Numbered from the stretch's first letter, positions 17,205 to 25,590 are shown. The stretch: 64,000 bases of DNA from Bacillota bacterium (GCA_030019365.1 JASEFA010000002.1:183525-247524), one strand, 5' to 3'. The notes: a model not told the origin generated them from the letters alone. A program made the numbers and translations.

Positions 17205-17735
17205 TCATGACCGGTGCTCGGGCAAAGGCGGCGCATAGCACCAGACCAGACGGATGGGTTCATCTCCCGTATTCACCAACTCGTGGGGAACACCGGGCGG
17301 TGCAAATAGCGCCGTCTCCGGCCCAACGTCATACTCGCTCCCCGAAATCCTGAACTTGCCGCGACCGGACACGATGAACATGGCCTCCTCTTGCTCGGGA
17401 TGCACGTGCTCGGGGATGCGGCTCCCCACCGCCGTCTCGTTCAGCCCCAGGGAAAGATGTTGAGCGCCAGCATTCTTTCCCGAGATGAGCAGCTTCGAGG
17501 TACGAGGCGGGGTCTTGTGCACCCCCTGCACCTGGCTCTCGTGAACTACCACCTCCATCTCTGCATCTCCCTCCCCTATGGCTTCCTGCGGGCACAAAGT
17601 GGCGCAGGTCCCGCACTCGATGCACAGGCCAGGGTCGATCACCGCCGTGTCGCCCTCAAGCCGGGGTGCACCCTGGCTGCACGAAGCAACGCAGACTCCG
17701 CACCCTATGCACTTGCTCGGGTCCACTCGGTACAC
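17205..17735 (-). CDS. Ferredoxin-cupin fusion protein
   Basis: The 176-residue protein joins two domains seldom seen together. Residues 1-60 contain two [4Fe-4S] motifs, CIGCGVCVASC and CIECGTCATLCP. Residues 80-176 form a cupin with the metal ligands of motif 1 in HVHPEQEE and of motif 2 in PPGVPHELVN. The start is a GTG behind AGGAGGTCATCCG. It lies between the CoA-transferase and the DapA-like gene, so it may be an electron carrier whose cupin binds an operon metabolite, or a partner of the aldehyde oxidoreductase. Function is unknown. The first cluster lacks the usual proline after its last cysteine. Confidence 0.85.
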   Translation of the reverse strand: MYRVDPSKCIGCGVCVASCSQGAPRLEGDTAVIDPGLCIECGTCATLCPQEAIGEGDAEMEVVVHESQVQGVHKTPPRTSKLLISGKNAGAQHLSLGLNETAVGSRIPEHVHPEQEEAMFIVSGRGKFRISGSEYDVGPETALFAPPGVPHELVNTGDEPIRLVWCYAPPLPEHRS

Positions 17736-17746
17736 CGGATGACCTC

Positions 17747-18532
17747 CTATCGGATGTAGGCTCGCACTGGGTCAATCACGTCCCGTAAGAGCCGCAACTC
17801 CTCTTCCGTCGGCTCGGGGGTGCGCGGCACCGGCTCCGGCTCCCCCAGGGAGAACCCCGTATTGGCCTGTACTTCCTCCCACGTGACCCCCGGGTGCAGG
17901 GCAACCACCCGCATCCGGCGCGAAACCGGGTCGAAACCCAGCGTCCCCAGATCGGTGATCACCCTGGACGGCCCACCCCCTCTCAACCCCGCCTCTTCCC
18001 TCTCCCTTCCCCCCCTCAGGAACCCGGGCGAGGTGAGGTAACTCACGCGGGCCGGGAACTTTCGTTTCTCGTGGCGCATGACGATCAGGGTAGCCCGGGC
18101 TAGGGAGGCAATATCATTGGCTCCACCGCTGCCGGTGAAATGCCTGATTCCCCCTTCGGGCAAGGGAACAGCCGTGGTGTTGACGTTGCCGTACTGGTCC
18201 ACCTCCAGCCCGCCCAGGAAACCTACGTCCACCAGACCCCGGTGCAGGATAGAGGCAAGGGTGCCGATAAAGCCGGAGGTGAAGCAGGTGGCCCCGTACC
18301 AGAGACGGGGGTCGGCAATGCCCACGGAAGGATGAATCGGCCTGGGATCGACCACGCCGATTTCCAGCACGATGGTCAACCGGGGTGCGTGGGTCATCTT
18401 AGCCAGTACCGCCGCTACCTGGGGAAGCCCCAGACCCACGACCACCACCTGGCCGTCTCTCAGCTCGTGGGCCGCCGCGACCGCCATCAGTTCAGCCCTC
18501 GAGTACCGTGCCACCGTTTTCACCCCCGGCAT
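17747..18532 (-). CDS. CoA-transferase, subunit B (GctB/IpdB-like)
   Basis: The 261-residue protein resembles the beta subunit of glutaconate-type (family I) CoA-transferases. It has YSRAELMAVAAAHELRDGQ, VVGLGLPQVAA, TIVLEIGVVDP (a glutamate at the position where the catalytic residue is expected) and VDVGFLGGLEVDQYGNVNTT. A charged low-complexity loop (around REREEAGLRGGG) is inserted before the conserved VITDLGTLGFDP. The gene overlaps the end of subunit A by about 40 bases if the ATG at 18532 is used; GTG codons three or six codons later are equally good starts. With subunit A it moves CoA to the imported acid or an intermediate. Confidence 0.83.
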   Translation of the reverse strand: MPGVKTVARYSRAELMAVAAAHELRDGQVVVVGLGLPQVAAVLAKMTHAPRLTIVLEIGVVDPRPIHPSVGIADPRLWYGATCFTSGFIGTLASILHRGLVDVGFLGGLEVDQYGNVNTTAVPLPEGGIRHFTGSGGANDIASLARATLIVMRHEKRKFPARVSYLTSPGFLRGGREREEAGLRGGGPSRVITDLGTLGFDPVSRRMRVVALHPGVTWEEVQANTGFSLGEPEPVPRTPEPTEEELRLLRDVIDPVRAYIR

Positions 18533-19415
18533 AGCCGAGCGCCCGGTCGGCGCGCAGAGCCGCCATCCGCTTCAGCCCGCCCACTCTCTCCAGATAACCC
18601 CAGTGATCGCACCCCAAAACGTACTCGTCGAGGTATCTTCGGGTTTCTCCCCGCCGCGCATACTCGGCGTACAGCTTCAGGTGTTGGGCGTCGTAGTCGT
18701 AGCACCTGTACACCGAAGTGGGATGGGCGGCAAACGGGATGGGCACCACGGCGGACACCCGGAAGCCCGGGATGACCACGGTGTCCACGTGTTGCTCCGT
18801 CCACTCAGTAGATACCAGCTCCTCCGCCAGCACTATCACCCGTTCGCTGGCCAGCACCTGCTGTTCGTCCCACCGGGGACCGAAAACCCATGAGTTCCCG
18901 TCGGGGTCCGCCAGCTGCGCCACCACCACCGCCACATCGGGCTGTAGAGCTCGCAGCAACATCACCCGGCTCCCACTGAAGGGACAAGTCCCCATGAGTA
19001 CCTGGTCCGGATGGGACTGACAGAGCCTCTCCAGTATCTCGGATCCCAGCATGGTCTGGGCGGGCAGGTAAGGGATGCCCAGGGAACCGGCCAGGAAACG
19101 GAAGGTGATGGCCAGCCCGCTGTATTCTTGGACTTCCACCCCGCCCCGTTCGATGGCCCTGTTGACGTTCCAGCTAGGCCCGAACCTGTCCAGCGACCCA
19201 CCCCCATATAGCAGGCGCCTGACTGCGCCGGCCGCCACAAGCAAGTCCGTATCCATGCCGGCGATGGGTTGGGAAATGGTGAGATCCTTCTTCCCCTGAC
19301 GGATCAACTCGCGCACGAAGGCAATCGGGTTGCGGGCGATGGCGAACCCGCCCAGCGCCAGGTGACCTCCGTCGGGGATCGACGCCACTGCCTCCGGGAG
19401 GGTGGTGACCTTCAT
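18492..19415 (-). CDS. CoA-transferase, subunit A (GctA/IpdA-like)
   Basis: The 307-residue protein has the alpha-subunit CoA-transferase pattern: IPDGGHLALGGFAIARNPIA, LLYGGGSLDRFGPSWNVNRA and a C-terminal segment YDYDAQHLKLYAEYA. The ATG at 19415 overlaps the upstream stop as TGATG. A longer frame reaching 19562 is only an extension into the nitroreductase gene. It pairs with subunit B immediately downstream. Substrate is unknown; relatives act on glutaconate, 3-oxoadipate or steroid-ring-derived diacids. Confidence 0.83.
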   Translation of the reverse strand: MKVTTLPEAVASIPDGGHLALGGFAIARNPIAFVRELIRQGKKDLTISQPIAGMDTDLLVAAGAVRRLLYGGGSLDRFGPSWNVNRAIERGGVEVQEYSGLAITFRFLAGSLGIPYLPAQTMLGSEILERLCQSHPDQVLMGTCPFSGSRVMLLRALQPDVAVVVAQLADPDGNSWVFGPRWDEQQVLASERVIVLAEELVSTEWTEQHVDTVVIPGFRVSAVVPIPFAAHPTSVYRCYDYDAQHLKLYAEYARRGETRRYLDEYVLGCDHWGYLERVGGLKRMAALRADRALGYAGGENGGTVLEG

Positions 19416-20605
19416 CAGCCTGCCACCCCCTGGGAGCCCGGACCATACGGCACCACCACCAGCCGACAACCGGACTCGCCGGCCTCTATCCGGGCCAGCT
19501 CGCTGACGGAACCCGCCACCTGGTCGATGGCCGTCATGATCACGTTTCCGCAAGGACAGCAATAGACGTGCCGGCCACTCTGGCTCAGCGCCAGGTGGGC
19601 TCGCAAGAGGCAGCAGCCCCGTACGGAGATCCTGAGCACATTGTCTTCATCCGATACCCAGGAAACCTCGTCCGCCACCCCCTCCTGTCCCAGTGCCCTT
19701 GCCGCTGCAGCCAGCGCGCCTTCCGGGTCGCAGGCATCCGCCAGGGCGGGGTGACGCCGCCGCAGGTATTCTGTGCCGACCAGGGTGGTGCGATATCGGG
19801 CCCCCATCCCCCGCTCGTCCCAGAAAGCCGCCTCCAGATCGTGTACCACCGCCTCCATGAAGCTCCCCGCCGGCGGAGAGGGTAGCGCCGTGGGAACCGC
19901 CTCCCCGGTGCCGGGGGTCACTGTGACGGGTCCGGGCGGGAACAGCGGATTTCCGAATCGCCCCGAGAAGCACAGCTCTTCCAGGGCAATGCGGGGGCGG
20001 GGCTTGGGGATGCGATCCGTGTACCCCATGGGAATTATGCTTATCACCTTATACCCGGGCGGCACTCCCAGCATCTCCTTGAGCTTGAGTTCGTCCCGGA
20101 TGTCTATGCAGGGTGCGATCACCCAGCACGCCCCCAGGCCCATCCCGGCGATAACGAACAGCATGTTCTCGATGGCGGCGGAGCAATCGTAGGGTAGGTC
20201 CCAAACCTCCTTTCGGCCGCACACGACGATGACCACCGGGGCTTCCGCCACGAAGGCGGAAACCGCCCCCGAGGTCAGCTTCTGGAAGACGGCCCGGCGC
20301 TTCTCGGGATCCTGCAGCCCGGCGAACCGCTTGTCCATCTCCTTGGTCACGTACTCACCTGTGAACCGGCGACCGCTGCCCCTCCCCGAGATCCGCCCCA
20401 GCTCCGCTATCGTAGCCTTGTCGCGCACCACGATGAACCGCCACGGCTGCGCGTCTTCACCGGAAGGGGCCTGTCTTCCCGCTTCCAGCACGGTGCGCAA
20501 GACCTCCTCTGGAACGGGATCCGGAAGGTACCTGCGCACGCTCCTCCTCAGCAGCACGATGTCCATGGCGGCTTGGCCTAAGTCGGTCGCCTGCCTGCTG
20601 TCCAT
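19415..20605 (-). CDS. Nitroreductase-family flavoprotein with extra cysteine-rich C-terminal domain
   Basis: Residues 1-220 of 396 form a nitroreductase: LLRRSVRRYLPDPVPEEVL and APSGEDAQPWRFIVV for FMN binding, and a late MGYTDRIPKPRPR. Residues about 250-396 add a second domain with RGCCLLRAHLA, VYCCPCGN and a final cysteine near ESGCRLVV, reminiscent of small-molecule or metal-binding V4R-like domains. I cannot name that domain with certainty. The ATG at 20605 follows GGGAGGTGCGGGG. Its stop overlaps the start of CoA-transferase A. The enzyme likely reduces or dehydrogenates a pathway intermediate using NAD(P)H and FMN. Confidence 0.78.
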   Translation of the reverse strand: MDSRQATDLGQAAMDIVLLRRSVRRYLPDPVPEEVLRTVLEAGRQAPSGEDAQPWRFIVVRDKATIAELGRISGRGSGRRFTGEYVTKEMDKRFAGLQDPEKRRAVFQKLTSGAVSAFVAEAPVVIVVCGRKEVWDLPYDCSAAIENMLFVIAGMGLGACWVIAPCIDIRDELKLKEMLGVPPGYKVISIIPMGYTDRIPKPRPRIALEELCFSGRFGNPLFPPGPVTVTPGTGEAVPTALPSPPAGSFMEAVVHDLEAAFWDERGMGARYRTTLVGTEYLRRRHPALADACDPEGALAAAARALGQEGVADEVSWVSDEDNVLRISVRGCCLLRAHLALSQSGRHVYCCPCGNVIMTAIDQVAGSVSELARIEAGESGCRLVVVPYGPGSQGVAG

Positions 20606-20665
20606 CCCCGCACCTCCCGCGCGACCCAAGATTCGGTCGACCACTGGAGCGCTCTGCCTCCGCCA

Positions 20666-21634
20666 TCAGGGCGGGTAGCCCAGAGTGTACAGGTGGCGAC
20701 CTCCCGGAGCCAGCGGCCCTTTCAGCACCGCCTCCACTTCTTCGCGCGGCCGTTGGGTCACCAGCTCGATCGGGGGTAGTTGCCCGGGAGGGAAGCGCTC
20801 CATGATCTCGCCGATGAACTTCACCATGTAGTCAAAAAGCGCCTCCAACCCGGGGCGGGCCTTTTCGCCGTCGGCCAGCGTGGGACGTCCGATTACGCCC
20901 TCGGGATACACCAGCACCTCAAGCCCGGAAAGACCCACCTGGCAATGACCCGGGATGGGATACTGGTAGATGTCGCCGCCCTTGTCCACGTGCCCCTCGG
21001 AAACGAACCCCCGCGGCTGCGTGTCCACGGCGTCCTCCACCCTGACCATCTCCGGGAACAGCGCCACGGACAACGACGTTTCCGCCTCGTCCGCGTGTCG
21101 GAATGGCGTCTCGAACGGACCCCCGTGAGCCCGATCCTTGAGATGGGGCACTATGGCGGTAGGCCAGTTGAGCAACACGATGATGGCCGGTACCTGGTAC
21201 TTCTTAGCAAACTGGTGAATGGCGACGGGGATCACGTATTCCTGGCCGTGCCCGTTGATCCAGACTTGCTTCCGGAAACCGGCGTTCCAGAGGCCCGCTG
21301 CCACCGCCCGCAAGTAAGCGCAGAACACGTCCTCGGGGATGACCACCGTCCCCGGCATGCCCAGGTGCTGGGCCGGATGGGAACCGTACCAGATGGGCTG
21401 GGCCACCGTGCAACCAGTCTCCAGGGCAACCGCCTCGGCCATGCGCGTCACCAGGAAGGTGTCTTCCCCGTATGGTCCTCCCGCACCGTGGTTTTCCGTG
21501 CTGCCGATGGGGACGATGATGAGGTCGTTCTTCCGCAACCGATCTGCCACCTGGCGTCCGGTCATATTCTGGAAGTACACGCCTGTGGCCCGGTCCATGT
21601 GCCCCCCCTCGGGGGGGATCTTCCAGCGCCCCAT
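20666..21634 (-). CDS. Creatininase-family hydrolase, similar to 3-dehydro-scyllo-inosose hydrolase IolN
   Basis: The 322-residue metal-dependent amidohydrolase of the creatininase family has its metal ligands in IGSTENHGAGGPYGEDT, WYGSHPAQH and ADEAETS. The N-terminus (PPEGGHMDRATGVYFQNMTG), INGHGQEYVIP, and the end (PLAPGG-HLYTLGYPP) resemble IolN-type hydrolases as I remember them; these open the ring of a diketo-inositol in the Thermotoga inositol pathway. The match is from memory and needs a search. If right, the operon substrate passes through a cyclic ketone. It starts with an ATG at 21634 or, less likely, at the second methionine (residue 13). It sits 12 bases after the U32-like gene. 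Confidence 0.8.
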   Translation of the reverse strand: MGRWKIPPEGGHMDRATGVYFQNMTGRQVADRLRKNDLIIVPIGSTENHGAGGPYGEDTFLVTRMAEAVALETGCTVAQPIWYGSHPAQHLGMPGTVVIPEDVFCAYLRAVAAGLWNAGFRKQVWINGHGQEYVIPVAIHQFAKKYQVPAIIVLLNWPTAIVPHLKDRAHGGPFETPFRHADEAETSLSVALFPEMVRVEDAVDTQPRGFVSEGHVDKGGDIYQYPIPGHCQVGLSGLEVLVYPEGVIGRPTLADGEKARPGLEALFDYMVKFIGEIMERFPPGQLPPIELVTQRPREEVEAVLKGPLAPGGRHLYTLGYPP

Positions 21635-21646
21635 CCTCTACCTCCT

Positions 21647-22621
21647 TTACTTCACGGGTATGGCCATGTCGGGAGCCGACTCGCTCTGCCTGGCCTCCGG
21701 GAAGTACCGCCGCATGAACTCGGCCACGATGGCCGCCTGCCTGGCCATGGCCGCCCCTTCCGCCGGTCCTGTGATCTCCCCGTGCGCGGAAAGGGCGGAG
21801 TTGCCGCACTTCAGGTGGATGGGCGAACCTATGCGGACCATCTCGGGGGCTTCGTAGGTGCGGATGAACCCTCCCGAAGCGGGTGGATTGTCAGTATGGA
21901 CATCAAGAGGGACTGATACCGCCCCCCTCAGGGCTGCCACCATGGGCAGGCTGAGATCCCGCACCGGGTTGATGCTGTCGGCCCCCATGCGCTCCAGAAC
22001 CTTGAAGGAGGCCGGGTTGCCGTGTCCGCAGTGGGCGGACACCTTGAACTTGACTTCCCCCGGCAGCTTGCCCGCCGACCGCAGCTCGTTGAGAACCCAG
22101 AGGAGCCCCTCGTCGTACACCAGGATGCCGCGGATGCCCGCTTCCAGGATGCGGAACACGTCCTCCACTGCCCGCACCACCTGTTCCATACCCCGGAGAC
22201 GATATCCGATGCGCACACCCTGGGTGGACAGCCGGGTGGCGCTGGTGTCATACGTGGCCCGCGGCCCAACAGACATGTTCAGTTCGACTCCGTAGTCGCG
22301 ACACATGGCGGCGTATTCTTTCACCTCTGAAAAGGTGTGCCGAAAGGCCCCGTAAGTCTCGTCCACCCGGTTGATCACCACCCCCAGCTCGCGGGCGGTT
22401 TCCAAGAGGGCCTTCAGGGCCGCGGCCGAGTTCACAGTGGGTATCTCCAGTCGGTAGTGGGCGCCATCCGGGAACGTCTGCCCCGAGGTGGGCAGGTCGT
22501 GCAGGTCGCCCTTGGGCAAGCCCAGTTGCTGCATCATCTCTCTGGTTTTCTCGAACATCTCCCCTACCTCCCGTCGCGCGTCCATTTCCCGCCAGCCGCA
22601 CCCCCGGGCGGTGCAGTTCAT
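21647..22621 (-). CDS. U32-peptidase-like TIM-barrel protein, function unknown
   Basis: The 324-residue protein begins, after a short cysteine-containing leader, with FEKTREMMQQLGLPKGDLHD and contains LRGMEQVVRAVEDVFRILEAG, VSAHCGHGNPASFKVLE and GADSINPVRDLSLPM. Proteins with this pattern are usually labelled U32-like peptidase but are barrel enzymes of unknown activity. No protease residues can be assigned. The ATG at 22621 lies behind GGAGGTATGGCG and overlaps the aldehyde oxidoreductase stop by four bases (ATGA). Its constant position next to the creatininase-like gene here suggests both act on the same intermediate, which is inference. Confidence 0.72.
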   Translation of the reverse strand: MNCTARGCGWREMDARREVGEMFEKTREMMQQLGLPKGDLHDLPTSGQTFPDGAHYRLEIPTVNSAAALKALLETARELGVVINRVDETYGAFRHTFSEVKEYAAMCRDYGVELNMSVGPRATYDTSATRLSTQGVRIGYRLRGMEQVVRAVEDVFRILEAGIRGILVYDEGLLWVLNELRSAGKLPGEVKFKVSAHCGHGNPASFKVLERMGADSINPVRDLSLPMVAALRGAVSVPLDVHTDNPPASGGFIRTYEAPEMVRIGSPIHLKCGNSALSAHGEITGPAEGAAMARQAAIVAEFMRRYFPEARQSESAPDMAIPVK

Positions 22622-24318
22622 CGCCATACCTCCGCCATCGCACTTTCGTCTATGTCGAACACCACCCCGTAGGGCGGCAACGCCTCGCGGTAGAAATACT
22701 CGGGCAGCCGGTCCCATTGGACACCCGGCTCCGCGCGCTCGTTGAATCCCCGCTCGAGACGCAGCACGGAAAGAGCCAGATCCCCCAGTTCCTCCGGGGT
22801 AACCTGCCAGCGGTACAGGGCCCGGAGCAAATCAGCGGCAAGCCCCGGATTGGCCACCAGAGGCGGCCGTGCGAACAGGCAGAGACCCAGGGTATCGATT
22901 ATCATGGCCGTTATCTGCAGGTCGCGGCTGAGCTCCACCTGCCCTTCGGCCAGAAGTTGATTGACTCTGCCGCGCGACCCGAAAGCGTTCCCCGCCGTGT
23001 GGTCAGCGCCCATGGGCGACGTCGCGTAGGTGACCCCGTTTCCCTTCATGGCCCGGGGGTCGTACCCGGGCATGGCCTGCCCCCTGGCCACGGGCACCCG
23101 CGCCACCCCGTAGGCGGCACCGGCCACGGCGGCGCCAGAGGCCACCAGGCGGGCAGCCGCTTCCCCGCGGGCCAGGCCCCCGATGAGCGCAGCGGCCTCC
23201 TGGACGTGGCCGAAGGGCAACGCGCCCGCTTCCATGACGACAGCCAGTGCCGCTCCGGTCTCGATGGTGTCCAGGCCGAGGTCATTACACAGGTAGTTGA
23301 GTCTGGCCACGGCATCCAGGTTCCCCATCCCGCAGTTGGATCCCAGCAGGGCGATGGTTTCGTACTGGAGGTTGCTGACCAGCATCCGACCCCTGCCATC
23401 GGGGAACACGTTGCCGCAGCGAATCACGCATCGGGGCATGCACGGGATGCCCGTCTTCCCCTCGCCACCCCTCTCGGCGATCAAGTCTGCCATTCGTTCC
23501 CCGCTCAATTCCTCTACCGCTTCGCATTGACCTCGAGAGAAGTTGTTGGTGGGGAGAGCACCGCAGGCATCGACTGCCCGCACGATGGAAGCCGTCCCGT
23601 ACTTGGGATACACCTGACCGGTCTTGGGATCTGACAGGAGCGCCTGGTTGAACGAACGCGCCAACTGCGCGAACTCCTGACTGCCACCACCGTGAGCGTC
23701 GCCGGATCCGTCCAGCACCACCACCGCTTTCAGACCCCGGCTACCCATGAGGGCACCCAGGCCACCCCGGGCAGCAAACCGGGGTCGGAACCCCAGGTCT
23801 GAAACGGCCACGGCGGCTCCTCGCATGCGCAGCTCCCCTGCCGGCCCGATACAGACCGCGGCCGAGCGCTCGCCGAAGGTGTCCCGGAGCGTGCTCAGGG
23901 TCTCATACACCCCCAGCCCGGCAAGTTGGGGAGCTGGCTGCAACCGCGCTTCGTCGCCCACCACCAGCACCCAGCACTCGCCGGGTTCGGCCGCCCCTTC
24001 CACCACCACGGCTTTGATCCCTTGCTGGGCCAGTTTGTGCCCGGCCGTCCCTCCCGCATTCGCTTCCTTAATGCCGGCGGTGAGGGGACTCTTGCCTCCC
24101 ACGGAGAGGCGGCCCGAACTGGAAAGAGCAGTACCGGCCAACAGGCCAGGGGCCAGCACCAGGCGATTGGAGGGACCCAGGGGGTCGGCCCCCGGGGGAA
24201 CTTCGGTTGCCACGATGGTAGAGGTGAGGGCTCGCCCGCCCAACTGGGCCCAATCCTGCGGACAGGACTCAGTCCAAACGCGTTTGCCGGTCATGTCTAC
24301 CCGCACCACGTAGGGCAC
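22618..24318 (-). CDS. Aldehyde ferredoxin oxidoreductase family protein
   Basis: The 566-residue protein has the AOR N-terminal domain (GGRALTSTIVATEVPPGADP, then SSGRLSVGGKSPLTAGIKEA) that binds the bis-pterin tungsten or molybdenum cofactor. It also has the central KAVVVLDGSG and a cysteine group GIPCMPRCVIRC plus a late cysteine near LGLCLFAR as [4Fe-4S] ligands. The spacing C-x3-C-x3-C differs from the usual C-x2-C-x3-C. The GTG at 24318 follows AGGAGGAGG, 16 bases after the LDH2-type gene. It would oxidise an aldehyde to an acid with ferredoxin, matching the ferredoxin economy of the operon. Cofactor metal is inferred from family. Confidence 0.88.
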   Translation of the reverse strand: MPYVVRVDMTGKRVWTESCPQDWAQLGGRALTSTIVATEVPPGADPLGPSNRLVLAPGLLAGTALSSSGRLSVGGKSPLTAGIKEANAGGTAGHKLAQQGIKAVVVEGAAEPGECWVLVVGDEARLQPAPQLAGLGVYETLSTLRDTFGERSAAVCIGPAGELRMRGAAVAVSDLGFRPRFAARGGLGALMGSRGLKAVVVLDGSGDAHGGGSQEFAQLARSFNQALLSDPKTGQVYPKYGTASIVRAVDACGALPTNNFSRGQCEAVEELSGERMADLIAERGGEGKTGIPCMPRCVIRCGNVFPDGRGRMLVSNLQYETIALLGSNCGMGNLDAVARLNYLCNDLGLDTIETGAALAVVMEAGALPFGHVQEAAALIGGLARGEAAARLVASGAAVAGAAYGVARVPVARGQAMPGYDPRAMKGNGVTYATSPMGADHTAGNAFGSRGRVNQLLAEGQVELSRDLQITAMIIDTLGLCLFARPPLVANPGLAADLLRALYRWQVTPEELGDLALSVLRLERGFNERAEPGVQWDRLPEYFYREALPPYGVVFDIDESAMAEVWR

Positions 24319-24334
24319 CGCACGAGACCTCCTC

Positions 24335-25411
24335 CTAAGCGGGCTTTTCCACACAGCACCGCGGGAGAGGAATCCGGCATTCGGCAGCAATCTCACCGAG
24401 TTGCTCCCAGACTTCGCTCCCCACGAGAATCCCACCCTGGAGCTGAGCGGCGGCCGTTTCCGCTTCTATCTCACCCGGCAGGTAGATACGCTCTATGCCG
24501 GGAGCACGGGGACAGTTCTTCAGGCTCCTGGCGTACTGCTCCATCCGCTCGATGAACTCGTCATAACGACTGAAGGATTCAACTTTCAACGCCGCACACA
24601 GGTGTCCGACTCCGGCGGGACCGGACAGGTCGGTGCTCTCCCGGACCTCAGAACCGTACGACGAACCCGTGAGCACCCCGGAAAGCAGGTCGATCACCAC
24701 CGCCAGGGCGTAACCCTTGGCCCCCGCTGCCGGTAGCAAGCTGCCCAGCAAGACCTGCGTGGGATCGTCGGTGGGCTGCCCCTGGCGATCGAGACCCCAG
24801 CCCAGGGGGATCCTGCGGCCGGCGAGAGCTGCCACCCGCACTTTCCCGCGGGCCACCACCGAGGTGGACATGTCCAGCACCACCATACCGTGATTTCCGG
24901 CGGGCAGCGCCACGCTCATGGGGTTAGTACCCAACATGGGCACCGTCCCTCCCAGGGGAGCCATGGCAGGGGCGGAATTGGACAGGGCTATCCCGATGAA
25001 GCCGCGCTGGGCCGCCATCATGGCGTAATAGGCGGCCATCCCGAAGTGGTTGCTGCTCCGGACTCCCACCACTCCGGCCCCGTGTCTTGCTGCCAAACCG
25101 GTGGCGATCATCATGGCGAGGGAGGCCGCCACGTGGCCCAGGGCATTGCCGGCGTCAATAAGCCCGACCGCACCCCCCTTCTTCACCAACCGGATGGAGG
25201 GACGCCGGGATACCAGATCCCTCTGAATCCTGGCCACATACGCCGGCAGCCGGGAAACGCCGTGGGAATACACGCCCCGTAAGTCGGCAGCCACGATGGC
25301 CCGCGAAGCCAGACCCGCGTGTGGCTCGGGTAGCCCTACCGCCGCGAGCACACGCCGCCCGAACTCTTCCAGTTCTCCGGGATCTACCCGGACCCCGACC
25401 TCACCCGGCAC
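24335..25411 (-). CDS. LDH2/malate dehydrogenase family NAD(P)-dependent oxidoreductase (first gene of operon)
   Basis: The 358-residue protein shows the LDH2 family landmarks SHGVSRLPAYVARIQ, SSNHFGMAAYYAM, GTNPMSVALP, VVLDMSTSVVARGKV and PAAGAKGYALAVVID. The start is fixed at the GTG at 25411: it lies six bases after AGGAGG. A longer frame to 25507 would run through a -24/-12 promoter (25439-25454). The resulting N-terminus, PGEVGVRVDPGELEEFGRRV, matches the family. It is the first cistron of the sigma-54 operon and the paralogue of 15213-16274. Expected reaction is oxidation of a 2-hydroxyacid. Confidence 0.9.
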   Translation of the reverse strand: MPGEVGVRVDPGELEEFGRRVLAAVGLPEPHAGLASRAIVAADLRGVYSHGVSRLPAYVARIQRDLVSRRPSIRLVKKGGAVGLIDAGNALGHVAASLAMMIATGLAARHGAGVVGVRSSNHFGMAAYYAMMAAQRGFIGIALSNSAPAMAPLGGTVPMLGTNPMSVALPAGNHGMVVLDMSTSVVARGKVRVAALAGRRIPLGWGLDRQGQPTDDPTQVLLGSLLPAAGAKGYALAVVIDLLSGVLTGSSYGSEVRESTDLSGPAGVGHLCAALKVESFSRYDEFIERMEQYARSLKNCPRAPGIERIYLPGEIEAETAAAQLQGGILVGSEVWEQLGEIAAECRIPLPRCCVEKPA

Positions 25412-25438
25412 ACCAGCCGCCTCCTGCACAGCAACTGG

Positions 25439-25454
25439 TGCAAGAGGCGTGCCA
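25439..25454 (-). promoter_or_regulatory. Sigma-54 (-24/-12) promoter of the long catabolic operon
   Basis: Read on the minus strand the sequence is TGGCACGCCTCTTGCA, a full match to the consensus TGGCACG-N4-TTGCA. Transcription would begin near 25428, about 17 bases before the GTG of the first gene. The activator gene lies immediately upstream (25591-27522) and a palindromic candidate binding site lies about 125 bases upstream of the promoter. Confidence 0.92.
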
Positions 25455-25573
25455 CCCGCCGCACCGGCCACCCAGACAGACACGTAGATCGCGCAAAGGG
25501 CTGGCATTGGCCGGGCACGGGGCCGTCATCCGGCGTGTACGCCGCCGGAAACCGGTGTCCGCAACACCGCTGG

Positions 25574-25588
25574 GATTTCACATTGAAT
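25574..25588. promoter_or_regulatory. Candidate activator-binding site of the first sigma-54 operon
   Basis: GATTTCACATTGAAT contains the inverted repeat TTCA-CAT-TGAA. The 11 bases GATTTCACATT recur exactly at 27575-27585 upstream of the activator gene itself. Its distance to the -24/-12 element (about 125 bases) suits an enhancer-like site for a bacterial enhancer-binding protein. Assignment to the adjacent activator is inference. Confidence 0.6.
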
Positions 25589-25590
25589 TA

